From Paenibacillus lupini (GTDB taxonomy: Bacteria; Bacillota; Bacilli; Paenibacillales; Paenibacillaceae), in the NCBI RefSeq assembly GCF_011761355.1, contig NZ_JAASRW010000009.1, positions 62,001-126,000 of the forward strand: a stretch of 64,000 bases of DNA. Reading direction: 5' to 3'. Of the stretch, positions 17,565-25,868 are shown one piece after another (the stretch's first letter is position 1; the number at the start of each line of letters is the position of its first letter). The position numbers and the translations under genes were made by a program. The notes below the pieces were generated by a model. That model was not told the DNA's origin and made no database searches. It was given only the letters and a program-made list of their open reading frames with translations.

Positions 17565-19025
17565 ATGAGTGATAACACACAAAATATTCAGCAAGAGGAG
17601 TATCGCAAGCTCAATCTTGTTGAACGTATTGGCTACGGTTTTGGAGACTTTGCTCAAAATCTTGTTTTTGGTACAGTCGGAGGTTTTCTTGCCCTCTATT
17701 TGACGACTGTTAATGCTATTGGCACAGCAACAGCAGGATTTATCTTCCTTTTTGTCCGTATTATCAATGTGATTTGGGATCCAATGGTCGGGACATTTGT
17801 CGATAAACGCTCATCAAGAGCAGGCAAATATCGTCCTTGGTTACTTCGTGCAGGTATTCCACTGGTTATCTTGGCTGCGCTGCTGTTTGCGCCTATTCCT
17901 GGTGTCCGTGGCTCTGTGCCCTTTATTTTTATCACTTATTTGTTACTTGATTTGGTTTATTCCGTTGTTAATATTCCTTACGGATCGCTAAACGCTTCAT
18001 TGACCCGTAACCCTGAATCTGTTGACCAAATTACAACGACTCGTATGACGCTTGCAAACATTGCGAATCTTCTTGTTTATACTTTGTTCCCCATGTTTGT
18101 TCAAATGGTGGCAACAAAAGACCGTTCACTCAAAGACACCGGTTTCTTCGGACTAAAGCTTAATATGGGGACTTATACGGATCCTTCTGCAGACCATGCT
18201 TGGTTTGGCGTCTATGCCATATATATGGTTATTGGTGCCGTTGCGCTTTTCCTTTGCTACAAGCTTACGAAAGAACGCGTTGTCGCTAATGCTGAGCAAT
18301 CGGCGCAAGTTAAAGTCTCTGATTTCTTTGTTGAATTTAAAAATAATAAGCCATTGGTCATCTTAGGAATCTTCTTCATGTTGGCATTTACCTTTATGTT
18401 CTTCATGAATACGGTTAATGGCTTCTTTTATCAATATACCGTCGATCACTCGGACTGGGTGGGTGCTGTGGGGCTGATTGCCTCAATACCGGGTATCGCT
18501 TTTACAGTATTCTGGCCAAAACTCAAGAAAACCTTCGGTAAAAAGGGCTTCTTCCATTTCTTCCTCGGTATGTTTGTTGTCGGCGAAATTCTGACTTGGA
18601 TTTGGAGTCTTGATGGTATGCATGATCAGCTTTGGCTTGCTTATGTTTCAACTTTCATCAAGCAATGGGGATTGACTTCAGCGACTGGTTTCATGTGGGC
18701 ACTTGTTCCTGAAGTAGTCTCTTACGGCGAACTGAAGTCTGGTAAACGAAATGCTGCTATTATCAACGCTATTATGGGGCTGTTCTTCAAGGTTGGCTTC
18801 ACGCTTGGTGGTGCCGTTCCACTTTGGTTCCTTGCCGCTTATGGCTTTAATGGAGATGCTGATCACCAAACAGCTAACGCCCTTTCAGGGATTAATATAA
18901 CGGCTATTTGGATACCCGCTGTTCTAGCTGTTGTTTCTATGATTGTGATGCATATCTATCCACTGTCTGATAAAGACGTTGACAGCATCAATAAGCAACT
19001 CGACGCCAAGCGCGCTGAAATGTAG
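17565..19025 (+). CDS. xylP: GPH-family sugar symporter, XylP/XynP-like
   Basis: A 486-residue protein with about twelve membrane helices. It has the glycoside-pentoside-hexuronide:cation symporter features near the N-terminus (ERIGYGFGDFAQNL, IWDPMVGTFVDKRSSRAGKYRPW). It closely resembles isoprimeverose/xyloside symporters (XylP) and beta-xyloside permeases (XynP) of Firmicutes. It lacks a C-terminal EIIA domain. AGAAGGAG precedes the ATG. The xylose-type operator upstream supports a pentoside substrate. No xylosidase or xylose genes adjoin, so it is an orphan. The gene is more AT-rich than its neighbours, hinting at transfer. Confidence 0.85.
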   Translation: MSDNTQNIQQEEYRKLNLVERIGYGFGDFAQNLVFGTVGGFLALYLTTVNAIGTATAGFIFLFVRIINVIWDPMVGTFVDKRSSRAGKYRPWLLRAGIPLVILAALLFAPIPGVRGSVPFIFITYLLLDLVYSVVNIPYGSLNASLTRNPESVDQITTTRMTLANIANLLVYTLFPMFVQMVATKDRSLKDTGFFGLKLNMGTYTDPSADHAWFGVYAIYMVIGAVALFLCYKLTKERVVANAEQSAQVKVSDFFVEFKNNKPLVILGIFFMLAFTFMFFMNTVNGFFYQYTVDHSDWVGAVGLIASIPGIAFTVFWPKLKKTFGKKGFFHFFLGMFVVGEILTWIWSLDGMHDQLWLAYVSTFIKQWGLTSATGFMWALVPEVVSYGELKSGKRNAAIINAIMGLFFKVGFTLGGAVPLWFLAAYGFNGDADHQTANALSGINITAIWIPAVLAVVSMIVMHIYPLSDKDVDSINKQLDAKRAEM

Positions 19026-19063
19026 GCAGCAACGAAGCTAATAAAAAGTTCAGTAAAGAGTTT

Positions 19064-19101
19064 AGAGATGATGTCTCACAGGCATCATCTCTTTTCTTTT
19101 T
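19064..19101 (+). terminator. terminator after the symporter
   Basis: AGAGATGATG / CATCATCTCT (10 bp, 9-nt loop) is followed by TTTCTTTTT. Confidence 0.85.
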
Positions 19102-19114
19102 GGTATATCGTTTT

Positions 19115-19963
19115 TTACAAAGCGCCTGCATCTTTAGCTGTATAGAATGAAGGGAAAATCGGACGATAATTTAATTCATTTCTTATACGGTTCGTATCGA
19201 GGATCAGTTCAAAAGGGTTATACTCACTCCGCGAGACTTCTGCCGGATAGTGACCGGAATGCTCATGAAACTGAAACAGCTCGGCAACGGAGATGGGAGC
19301 ATCATCGGCAACATTATAGACACGGCCATCTACGCCCGGAGTGGAAGCAGCGAGCAGTAAGGCTTGGCTCACATCCGAATGATGCACCATATGGAGTCGT
19401 TGGGCCGGATTCCACGTCCTCATGTGAGGGAGAAACTCTGTAATATGGGGATCTCTTTCTCCGTAGACGAATCCGAGACGTATGATTCTCAGTCCCAATC
19501 CCTGTTCGGCATGAAGCTGACGCAGAGCGTCCTCAGCAGTGGCTTTGGTTTGAGGGTAAAGAGATCCAGGCTGTAATTCGTCATCTTCACGATGTGGTCT
19601 CAATTGACCGCCAGAACCATATACCAGACCGGTGCTGGCGAATACGAACCGAGAAACGCCCGCCTTCATTGTAGCTCTCGCTAAAACAATGGTAGCGTCG
19701 ATATTCGAGCTTCTTGCGGTTTCCTCATCTACACCACGGAACTGAGCAGCAAGATGTATAACGACATCTATATTTCGAAGTGCTTCTTCAAGTTTTTTGG
19801 CTTGCAGCAAATTCCCTTCAACAACCTCGGTACTTTGCAGCAGGGACGACTCTGCCTTCGCAGCATCACGAATTAATACTTTAACTTGATGACCACGTTG
19901 CAATAATCGAGGGACCAAGTGACTCCCGACTTTACCTGTAGCCCCGGTGACGAATATATTCAT
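19115..19963 (-). CDS. NAD(P)-dependent epimerase/dehydratase (extended SDR)
   Basis: A 282-residue enzyme with the glycine motif VTGATGKVGSHL for NAD(P) binding and the active-site region FASTGLVYGS with Tyr-X3-Lys (SLYPQTKATAED). It belongs to the nucleotide-sugar epimerase/cinnamyl-reductase branch; the substrate is unknown. AAGGAGG sits upstream of ATG 19963. It is divergent from the MmyB-like regulator at 20079, the classic arrangement for this regulator family and its SDR target. Confidence 0.85.
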   Translation of the reverse strand: MNIFVTGATGKVGSHLVPRLLQRGHQVKVLIRDAAKAESSLLQSTEVVEGNLLQAKKLEEALRNIDVVIHLAAQFRGVDEETARSSNIDATIVLARATMKAGVSRFVFASTGLVYGSGGQLRPHREDDELQPGSLYPQTKATAEDALRQLHAEQGLGLRIIRLGFVYGERDPHITEFLPHMRTWNPAQRLHMVHHSDVSQALLLAASTPGVDGRVYNVADDAPISVAELFQFHEHSGHYPAEVSRSEYNPFELILDTNRIRNELNYRPIFPSFYTAKDAGAL

Positions 19964-20078
19964 TTCATTTCCTCCTTTGATTTGCAGGTGCTGTACTGCT
20001 AGAATAGCGAAATATAAAGTTCATTGCCTTCCTGCGTAAATCATATGATTAGCAGTGTTAGGATAAGGGAGATCCTCT

Positions 20079-20903
20079 ATGAATGAGATCAGTTCGAACC
20101 TATCGTTAGGGGAATTTTTACGAGCTCGCCGGCAACGTCTTACTCCCGAGGAAGTGGGACTGCCCTCGTATGGTCGGCGCAGGACACCGGGGCTTAGACG
20201 GGAAGAAGTGGCCCAGCTAGCTCATATCGGAACATCATGGTATACCTATTTGGAACAAGGCAAAAGCGTCAATCCATCTGAGGATGTCCTAAATAATATA
20301 GCCAGAGCGCTGCAGTTAAATGAAAATGAGCGTGAGCATCTCCATCTTCTAGCGAGACCAATAGCTGAGGAAACGGTAAATAATCAGCAATTAAATGCCA
20401 GCTTGGAACAGATGATCGCAGCGCTCGAACCGAATCCTGCATTTATTCTTGATCGATATTGGGATTTGCTGCTGTGGAACAAAGCGGCTGAGTTGGTATT
20501 TGAATTACCGGTATTCTCTAAGGAATTACAGAGGCGCCCTAATTGGATGAGGCGCTTTATGATGGAATCCTCGCTTGTAGTGAATAATGTAGACTGGGAA
20601 GCCAAAGCACAGGTCATGATTGCCCAGTTTCGTGCGGATTATGCGTACTTCCTTAACGATGTGAGATTTAAGGAGCTAATTGAGGAATTTACGAATATTA
20701 GCGATCTGTTCCGCGAGACCTGGCCGCGGCATGATGTTCAGAGTGCAACTGACTGCCATAAACACTGGAAGGACCCTCGTATAGGTGAAATGGAGTTTGA
20801 ACACGTAACTTTACAGCAACCAAATGACCCCGACCAAAAGATCATGGTCTATATGGCATCCGCGGATACGGCTGCGCGTTTACAAAGATTACTTGGTACC
20901 TGA
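20079..20903 (+). CDS. XRE-type regulator with MmyB-like ligand domain
   Basis: A 274-residue protein. Residues 5-75 are an XRE helix-turn-helix of the MmyB type (GEFLRARRQRLTPEEVGLP, RTPGLRREEVAQLAHIGTSW, YLEQGK). Residues 100-270 form the MmyB-like ligand-binding domain (LDRYWDLLLWNKAAELVF). Such regulators sense fatty acids or other small molecules and repress a neighbouring dehydrogenase. AAGGGAGA precedes the ATG. Confidence 0.88.
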   Translation: MNEISSNLSLGEFLRARRQRLTPEEVGLPSYGRRRTPGLRREEVAQLAHIGTSWYTYLEQGKSVNPSEDVLNNIARALQLNENEREHLHLLARPIAEETVNNQQLNASLEQMIAALEPNPAFILDRYWDLLLWNKAAELVFELPVFSKELQRRPNWMRRFMMESSLVVNNVDWEAKAQVMIAQFRADYAYFLNDVRFKELIEEFTNISDLFRETWPRHDVQSATDCHKHWKDPRIGEMEFEHVTLQQPNDPDQKIMVYMASADTAARLQRLLGT

Positions 20904-20948
20904 GAGGGAATTGAGATTGAAACCGAGTATAAACAGTAAATATACGAT

Positions 20949-20996
20949 AAGAAGCCCGGCCATGCAGATATGGATACCTGCATGGTCGGGCTTCTT
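20949..20996. terminator. bidirectional terminator
   Basis: A 19-bp stem with a single G-U pair (AAGAAGCCCGGCCATGCAG / CTGCATGGTCGGGCTTCTT) and a 10-nt loop. It lies between the MmyB-type gene and the LuxR fragment, which converge on it. Confidence 0.8.
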
Positions 20997-21033
20997 ACTG
21001 CTTAATTCCTGTTTCGTATTTTTCTCTAATTTT

Positions 21034-21336
21034 TCATCTACTTGACCATCCCATGCGCAGTGCCGTGACGACGACCTGCGTCCGGTCCTCGCAGCCGAAC
21101 TTCTGCAGAATCCGGTGGACATGCGACTTCACCGTACCTTCGGTAATAACAAGCTTCTGAGCGATACGGTCGTTGCGCAAGCCGTACGCCATCTCCTGCA
21201 AAATCTCCTGCTCGCGCTCCGTCAACGGCTCTAGCAGCGGCTTTGTCTCGGCTTCGGGAATGATGCAACCGGAGGCAACCGCCCGCGAGAGTGCATCGGC
21301 CGCCAATACTGTAGCTAGGGTAATAAAATAAAACAA
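21034..21336 (-). pseudogene. 5'-truncated NarL-type response regulator (LuxR HTH only)
   Basis: About 90 residues match the C-terminal end of a response regulator: a linker (LAADALSRAVASG) and a complete LuxR helix-turn-helix (LTEREQEILQEMAYGLRND, EGTVKSHVHRILQKFG). The receiver domain is absent; the frame upstream of residue 10 (MFYFITLATV) is not family sequence and lacks a ribosome binding site. It ends where the truncated aldo/keto reductase begins, so it is the remnant of a deletion. Confidence 0.75.
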
Positions 21337-21355
21337 AACCCCTTCCGATGTTTAA

Positions 21356-21763
21356 TCAACTGAGGGGGCGATCTGCCCATTCAGCCCGTTGGGCAAAGGA
21401 TTTTTGACAGGGAAAATCGACAAAAACACGGTTTTCGACAGTGCTGACAACCGGACTGCCTCCCCTCGTTTCAACATGGAGAATCGGGAAGCCAATCAGG
21501 TTCTAGTAGACCTTATAAGTCGAATGGCTGCGGAGAAAAATGCATCACCCGCACAAGTTGCACTGGCATGGGTGCTTGCGCAGAAGCCATGGATAGTCCC
21601 GATTCCCGGTACAAGAAAGCTGGAGCGACTGGAAGAGAATATTGGAGCTGCCGAAGTTAAGCTTTCCCCTGAGGAATTAAGTAGTTTAGACAGTGCATTG
21701 TCAAAAATCAAAATTTCCGGTGACCGTTATCCAACAGTGATTTCTAACAAATTAGGCAAATAA
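21356..21763 (+). pseudogene. 5'-truncated aldo/keto reductase
   Basis: The frame carries the C-terminal ~130 residues of an aldo/keto reductase: CPFSPLGKGFLTGKID, SPAQVALAWVLAQKPWIVPI and PGTRKLERLEENIGA (NADPH phosphate-binding region). The catalytic Asp-Tyr-Lys part and half of the barrel are missing. Homology can be followed back to about 21365, before any start codon. A product could only start at TTG 21389 and would be inactive. It has its own terminator. Confidence 0.8.
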
Positions 21764-21777
21764 GAAAAGTAATGAAA

Positions 21778-21803
21778 AAGCCGTCCTTCAGAGGACGGCT
21801 TTA
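21778..21803 (+). terminator. terminator after the reductase fragment
   Basis: AAAGCCGTCC / GGACGGCTTT (10 bp, 6-nt loop). It survives although the gene is broken. Confidence 0.8.
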
Positions 21804-21995
21804 AATATTTGTGTGCTTTTTGACATAAATTTTTATAATACAACAACTATCGACTAAATCATCTGTTTTTTCAGTATAGTAAATCTACTTTAAAAATATG
21901 TATACTAGAGGAAACTCAATTATTGCATAAAATATGCCAGTATTATATTAAGCTGCGACGCGCAACAGCATGCAGCAGATCGGGGATAGCAAGGG

Positions 21996-23543
21996 ATGCA
22001 TGAAAAGGATGGCGTGGCAGCAAAAAAAAGAAATGACACTCATCTGAGTCAACTGGCTTCCGTCGGGCAAATTGCCGCGGGTATCGCTCATGAGGTCAAA
22101 AATCCTCTGACAGCCGTTAAAGGCTTTTTGCAGCTTCTAAAAGAAAAAAATGAGCTCAAATACATAGAAATTGCCGAATCGGAGCTCGGCAACGCGATTA
22201 ATATTTTGCAGAATTTACTTCATGTATCCAAGCCTGATTTAGAGGAAGAGCCTTATGTTTCTATTGATTTGTCAGTAGAGCTGGATGCATTAACTCAGCT
22301 GTTTCAGGATCAGATGTACCGGGTTTCCGTTCACAAAACATTGCAGAATCCGGGCAGCTATATTTTTGGGAAAAAGAATCAATTGAAGAAAGTATTTTTT
22401 AATTTGCTGAAGAACGCCTTTGAGGCCATTCCTGGAAACGGGTTTATTTATATTGAGCACATGGCAACCGAGAATGAAGTGATGATTTCTATCCAAGATA
22501 CCGGAGTCGGTATTCCGCAGGAGAAGCTTGGGTTACTAGGCACGCCTTTTTACACGACAAAAGAGAATGGTACCGGGATGGGATTGACCCTCGTATTCTC
22601 TGTGATTTATCAGCATAATGGCTCGATTGAAGTGCAAAGCTCGGAGGATGGCGGCACGAAATTCACCATTACTTTTCCTAGGGAAACAAAAAATATTAGA
22701 TTGAAAGAGGTGGTTTATCTGGAGTTAGAGGCGACAATGAGTATCAAAGAATTTTTTGTTGTGAATCGGAGTAATTTCGAACAACGGTTGTTGTTGGAGG
22801 CAGTCAACGTTCGCGATAAAATTGATGAAATTCTTGCCATCGGCAATATTAACTTACTGGATAACGCACACAAGCTGGTACTCTTCATCATCGACGGAAA
22901 AGAGCATGAGGCAATCGCCTTTGCCAAACATGAAGGAATCACTTGGGCGAAGCATTCGCTCACCCTCGCATTTAAGCTGGAATGGGTACAAGCGGTAAGG
23001 CGTGTCTTGTGGGATTTCCTGTACAATTATGACCGTCTGAACAATCACAACGACAGCAAGGAACATTATTATAGCATGGAGAAGAGCATTAACCAGTTAA
23101 TGGACCAGTTCCTCAATCAGTTCTTTATCAGCTATTCTTTATTCAAAGACGATCTCATTCGGGCGCAGCGGGAGATGGTTGAGGATCTTTCCGTTCCGAT
23201 TATTCCATTGACACGGGCGACTTCCATTCTGCCTCTGATTGGTACGATTGATAAGTTCCGGGCCAATACCATTGAGGATAAAGTCATTTCACAAATCGGC
23301 AATAATCGGATCGAAACGTTAATCATCGATTTGTCAGGCGTAATGGAAATGAATGACGAGGTTGTAAAACAGTTAATCAGTGTCTTCGATGGGATCAATA
23401 TGATGGGCTGCCAACCCATTGTTACGGGGCTTAGACCGGAGATCGTGAAAATGATGATTCGGTCGGGTTTATCGTTTGAACAAAAAGCAATAACAAAAGG
23501 AACACTTCAGCAAGCGCTAGAGGATCATTTAACAGCGCGGTAA
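21996..23543 (+). CDS. histidine kinase fused to RsbR-like STAS module
   Basis: A 515-residue cytosolic protein without membrane segments. Residues 15-225 are a histidine kinase core of the sporulation/KinB class: QLASVGQIAAGIAHEVKNPL with His 32, N box FFNLLKNAFEAIP, and G boxes DTGVGIP and GTGMGL. Residues 245-390 are helical and resemble the RsbR N-terminal globin-like region. Residues 400-515 are a STAS domain (LIIDLSGVMEMNDEVVKQL, VTGLRPEIVKMMIRSG). STAS proteins of this kind build the stressosome. The fusion suggests a kinase whose output is tied to a stressosome-like partner. No cognate regulator adjoins. Confidence 0.85.
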   Translation: MHEKDGVAAKKRNDTHLSQLASVGQIAAGIAHEVKNPLTAVKGFLQLLKEKNELKYIEIAESELGNAINILQNLLHVSKPDLEEEPYVSIDLSVELDALTQLFQDQMYRVSVHKTLQNPGSYIFGKKNQLKKVFFNLLKNAFEAIPGNGFIYIEHMATENEVMISIQDTGVGIPQEKLGLLGTPFYTTKENGTGMGLTLVFSVIYQHNGSIEVQSSEDGGTKFTITFPRETKNIRLKEVVYLELEATMSIKEFFVVNRSNFEQRLLLEAVNVRDKIDEILAIGNINLLDNAHKLVLFIIDGKEHEAIAFAKHEGITWAKHSLTLAFKLEWVQAVRRVLWDFLYNYDRLNNHNDSKEHYYSMEKSINQLMDQFLNQFFISYSLFKDDLIRAQREMVEDLSVPIIPLTRATSILPLIGTIDKFRANTIEDKVISQIGNNRIETLIIDLSGVMEMNDEVVKQLISVFDGINMMGCQPIVTGLRPEIVKMMIRSGLSFEQKAITKGTLQQALEDHLTAR

Positions 23544-23591
23544 CTGTAATTATAGTAAGAGTATTATTCTGATTATTCCATATCTAAACCA

Positions 23592-23624
23592 AAGGCTGAA
23601 CCGAGATCATCGGTTCAGCCTTAT
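23592..23624. terminator. bidirectional terminator overlapping the TetR stop
   Basis: AAGGCTGAACCGA / TCGGTTCAGCCTT is a perfect 13-bp stem with a 5-nt loop. The TAA of the convergent TetR gene (23621-23623) lies in its 3' end. Confidence 0.85.
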
Positions 23625-24256
23625 TTGTTAGCTTTCTGCACGAGAGGCAGGAAAATGTGATCTACAATCTCGATGACCGCCTCATCCGTCAGTGGTGTGT
23701 GAGTCGTGAGCACCTCGAGCCGCACCAGGTCAATGGGAAGGGTGACGACGCGTTCGGACAGCTCTCCGAGCTCGACCTCGCCTCGCTTCTCGGCGCTGCG
23801 CAAAATGTTCGTCATGGCAATGGAGAGTGGATCCTCTGCTCTTGGCAACAACGTCAGCTTGGCATGAACCTCGTCCCCGTGGAGATCAACCATCAATCCA
23901 TGAATCGTTTCTGCTCCAATTAGCTGCATCGGCTTAATGATCCGCTCTAGTAAGGTGAGGACGTCTTCTCTTAGACTGCCCGTATCGGGAGCAACAAGAG
24001 AAGGCTTAGGCATATGCTTGATTATCGAGGCGATAATCAGCTTTTCCTTGCTTGGCCACCTTCGATAAACGGCAGTCTTATTCGTCTGTGCACGAACGGC
24101 AACAGCTTCCATCGTCATCTTTGAATAGCCGATTTCCTGCAGTTCCTCCCACGCAGCCGACAAAATGGCGTTCTCCAGAACATCTCCGCGTCTCCGCGAT
24201 CCTCCTGCTTGTTGTTTCTCATTATTCGTTTTGCTATCGTGTTGTGATTCCGGCAT
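23621..24256 (-). CDS. TetR family repressor of the divergent MFS gene
   Basis: A 211-residue protein. After a charged N-terminal tail, residues 25-80 form the TetR DNA-binding domain (LENAILSAAWEELQEIGYSK, NKTAVYRRWPSKEKLI). The C-terminal part is of the TetR_C type that binds drug-like ligands. GGGAGAG precedes ATG 24256. It is divergent from a 14-TM exporter with a 20-bp perfect palindrome between them, so it very likely represses that exporter. Confidence 0.88.
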   Translation of the reverse strand: MPESQHDSKTNNEKQQAGGSRRRGDVLENAILSAAWEELQEIGYSKMTMEAVAVRAQTNKTAVYRRWPSKEKLIIASIIKHMPKPSLVAPDTGSLREDVLTLLERIIKPMQLIGAETIHGLMVDLHGDEVHAKLTLLPRAEDPLSIAMTNILRSAEKRGEVELGELSERVVTLPIDLVRLEVLTTHTPLTDEAVIEIVDHIFLPLVQKANK

Positions 24257-24341
24257 ATCGTGTACCTCTCCCGTTAGTGCCTTAGACTTTCTAAATAGTA
24301 TATTGCATTTTCGCTAGAATTATAATATTGTATTTCAATAA

Positions 24342-24361
24342 GGTACGGTACGTACCGTACC
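24342..24361. promoter_or_regulatory. 20-bp perfect palindrome, likely TetR operator
   Basis: GGTACGGTACGTACCGTACC is perfectly self-complementary. It lies between the divergent TetR and MFS genes, 25 bases before the MFS start, where a bound repressor would block transcription of the exporter. Confidence 0.7.
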
Positions 24362-24386
24362 CTAAATGACAAAAAGGTGAACAACA

Positions 24387-25802
24387 ATGGCTAAAAGCCA
24401 AGCGGAGGCGGTTAAGCCTCCCAAAGAAAAAATCGATCCTGGTATTTTGAAAATTGCACTCATCCTTGTTCTCGGAGCGATTGTTCCCTTGCTCGACTCG
24501 ACAATGATTAACGTGGCGATTAACACGCTCGCGGTAGACTTACACAGTTCGGTATCGGCAACTCAGTGGGTGATTACGGGTTATGTGCTCACGATGGGGC
24601 TGGCGGTTCCGGTATCGGGATGGGCGATTCAGCGGTTTGGCGGGAAGAACGTGTATCTGTTCTCGCTATGGGTGTTTTTCATTTCTTCGCTCTTATGTTC
24701 CCTGGCGTGGAACACTGGCAGCTTGATTGGCTTCCGGCTATTACAAGGAGCTGGCGCGGGGCTGTTAGTCCCGACGGTACAGAATGTACTTGTTCAATCG
24801 GCGGGAGGACAAGGTCTCGGAAGGCTGATAGCGATTATCAGCATCCCGACGCTTATTGGTCCGATTCTTGGTCCAGTCATCGGCGGATTAATTATGGATA
24901 ACATGAGCTGGCGCTGGATCTTCTACGTGAACATCCCGATCATGCTGGTTGCGCTTTGGCTGTCTTGGAGGCACTTACCGAAGGGTGAAGCTGCAGCGAA
25001 TAAGCCGAAATTTGACACGATTGGACTCCTGCTATTATCTCCGGCGTTTGCGAGTCTCATCTACGGTATCTCGCAGATCAGCTCCGCATCGTCAGCAAAA
25101 ACTCTTGTTCCACTAGCGGCTGGAATAGTCTTAATGGCTGCGTACATCGCGTACGCCTTGCGTTCGAGCAAATCTCCTTTGCTGGATTTACATCTATTCC
25201 GGTCTCGACATTTCTTGGCGTCGAACGTGATCTTGTTCTTCACGAGTATGGTGATGAATGGGGCACTTTTGCTACTCCCACTGTATTATGAGCAGGTCCG
25301 CGGAGAGAGCGTACTAGCGACGGGGCTTCTCTTGATTCCTCAGGGGGTTGGGATGCTGCTCACGAGGAGTTGGATCGGTGGAATGTCGGATCGGGTCGGT
25401 TCCCGAAACATTGTCTTTATTAGCCTGGTGATTACACTGGCGGCATCCATTCCATTTGCCTTCGCGGGTACGGATACAAGCCATATCCTGCTTGGTGCCG
25501 CGCAGTTTGTGCGCGGAGCGGCTATGAACGGAATCTTTATTCCGATCATGGTATCTGCGTATGAAGGATTACGGAAGGAACAAATTCCGCATGCAAGTAT
25601 CTCTACGCGGATCTTCCAGACGATTGGAGGAGCATTTGGCTCGGCCGTCTTGGCGACAGTTATCGGTCATCAACTGAAGCACGGAACGGAAGTAAGTCTT
25701 GCTTCGCTTGCTGCTGCCTATCAAGTTGCTTTCTGGTGGTCGGTCGGTTTTGCAGCCGTTTGCTTTCTTCCCATCATGTTCTTATCTAATCGAAGAAAAT
25801 AG
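24387..25802 (+). CDS. DHA2-family MFS drug exporter (EmrB/QacA type)
   Basis: A 471-residue membrane protein with 13-14 predicted helices. It carries the DHA2 signatures LDSTMINVAINTLA near the N-terminus, WVITGYVLTMG, and motif C GPILGPVIGG. Such proteins export drugs or toxic compounds by proton antiport. AAAAGGTG precedes the ATG. Expression is probably induced when its substrate releases the divergent TetR repressor. Confidence 0.88.
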   Translation: MAKSQAEAVKPPKEKIDPGILKIALILVLGAIVPLLDSTMINVAINTLAVDLHSSVSATQWVITGYVLTMGLAVPVSGWAIQRFGGKNVYLFSLWVFFISSLLCSLAWNTGSLIGFRLLQGAGAGLLVPTVQNVLVQSAGGQGLGRLIAIISIPTLIGPILGPVIGGLIMDNMSWRWIFYVNIPIMLVALWLSWRHLPKGEAAANKPKFDTIGLLLLSPAFASLIYGISQISSASSAKTLVPLAAGIVLMAAYIAYALRSSKSPLLDLHLFRSRHFLASNVILFFTSMVMNGALLLLPLYYEQVRGESVLATGLLLIPQGVGMLLTRSWIGGMSDRVGSRNIVFISLVITLAASIPFAFAGTDTSHILLGAAQFVRGAAMNGIFIPIMVSAYEGLRKEQIPHASISTRIFQTIGGAFGSAVLATVIGHQLKHGTEVSLASLAAAYQVAFWWSVGFAAVCFLPIMFLSNRRK

Positions 25803-25828
25803 GGAAGAGTGGGAAAGCTAAATAACAA

Positions 25829-25864
25829 AACAAAGCCACTCCTTCGCTGGAGTGGCTTTGTTTC
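25829..25864. terminator. bidirectional terminator between exporter and catalase
   Basis: AAACAAAGCCACTCC / GGAGTGGCTTTGTTT is a perfect 15-bp stem with a 6-nt loop, and both genes converge on it. Confidence 0.88.
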
Positions 25865-25868
25865 AAAT

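Noticed and set aside
21822..21842. TTGACA...TATAAT before the kinase-STAS gene
   Set aside because: The spacer is only 8 bases, so it is not a workable sigma-A promoter.
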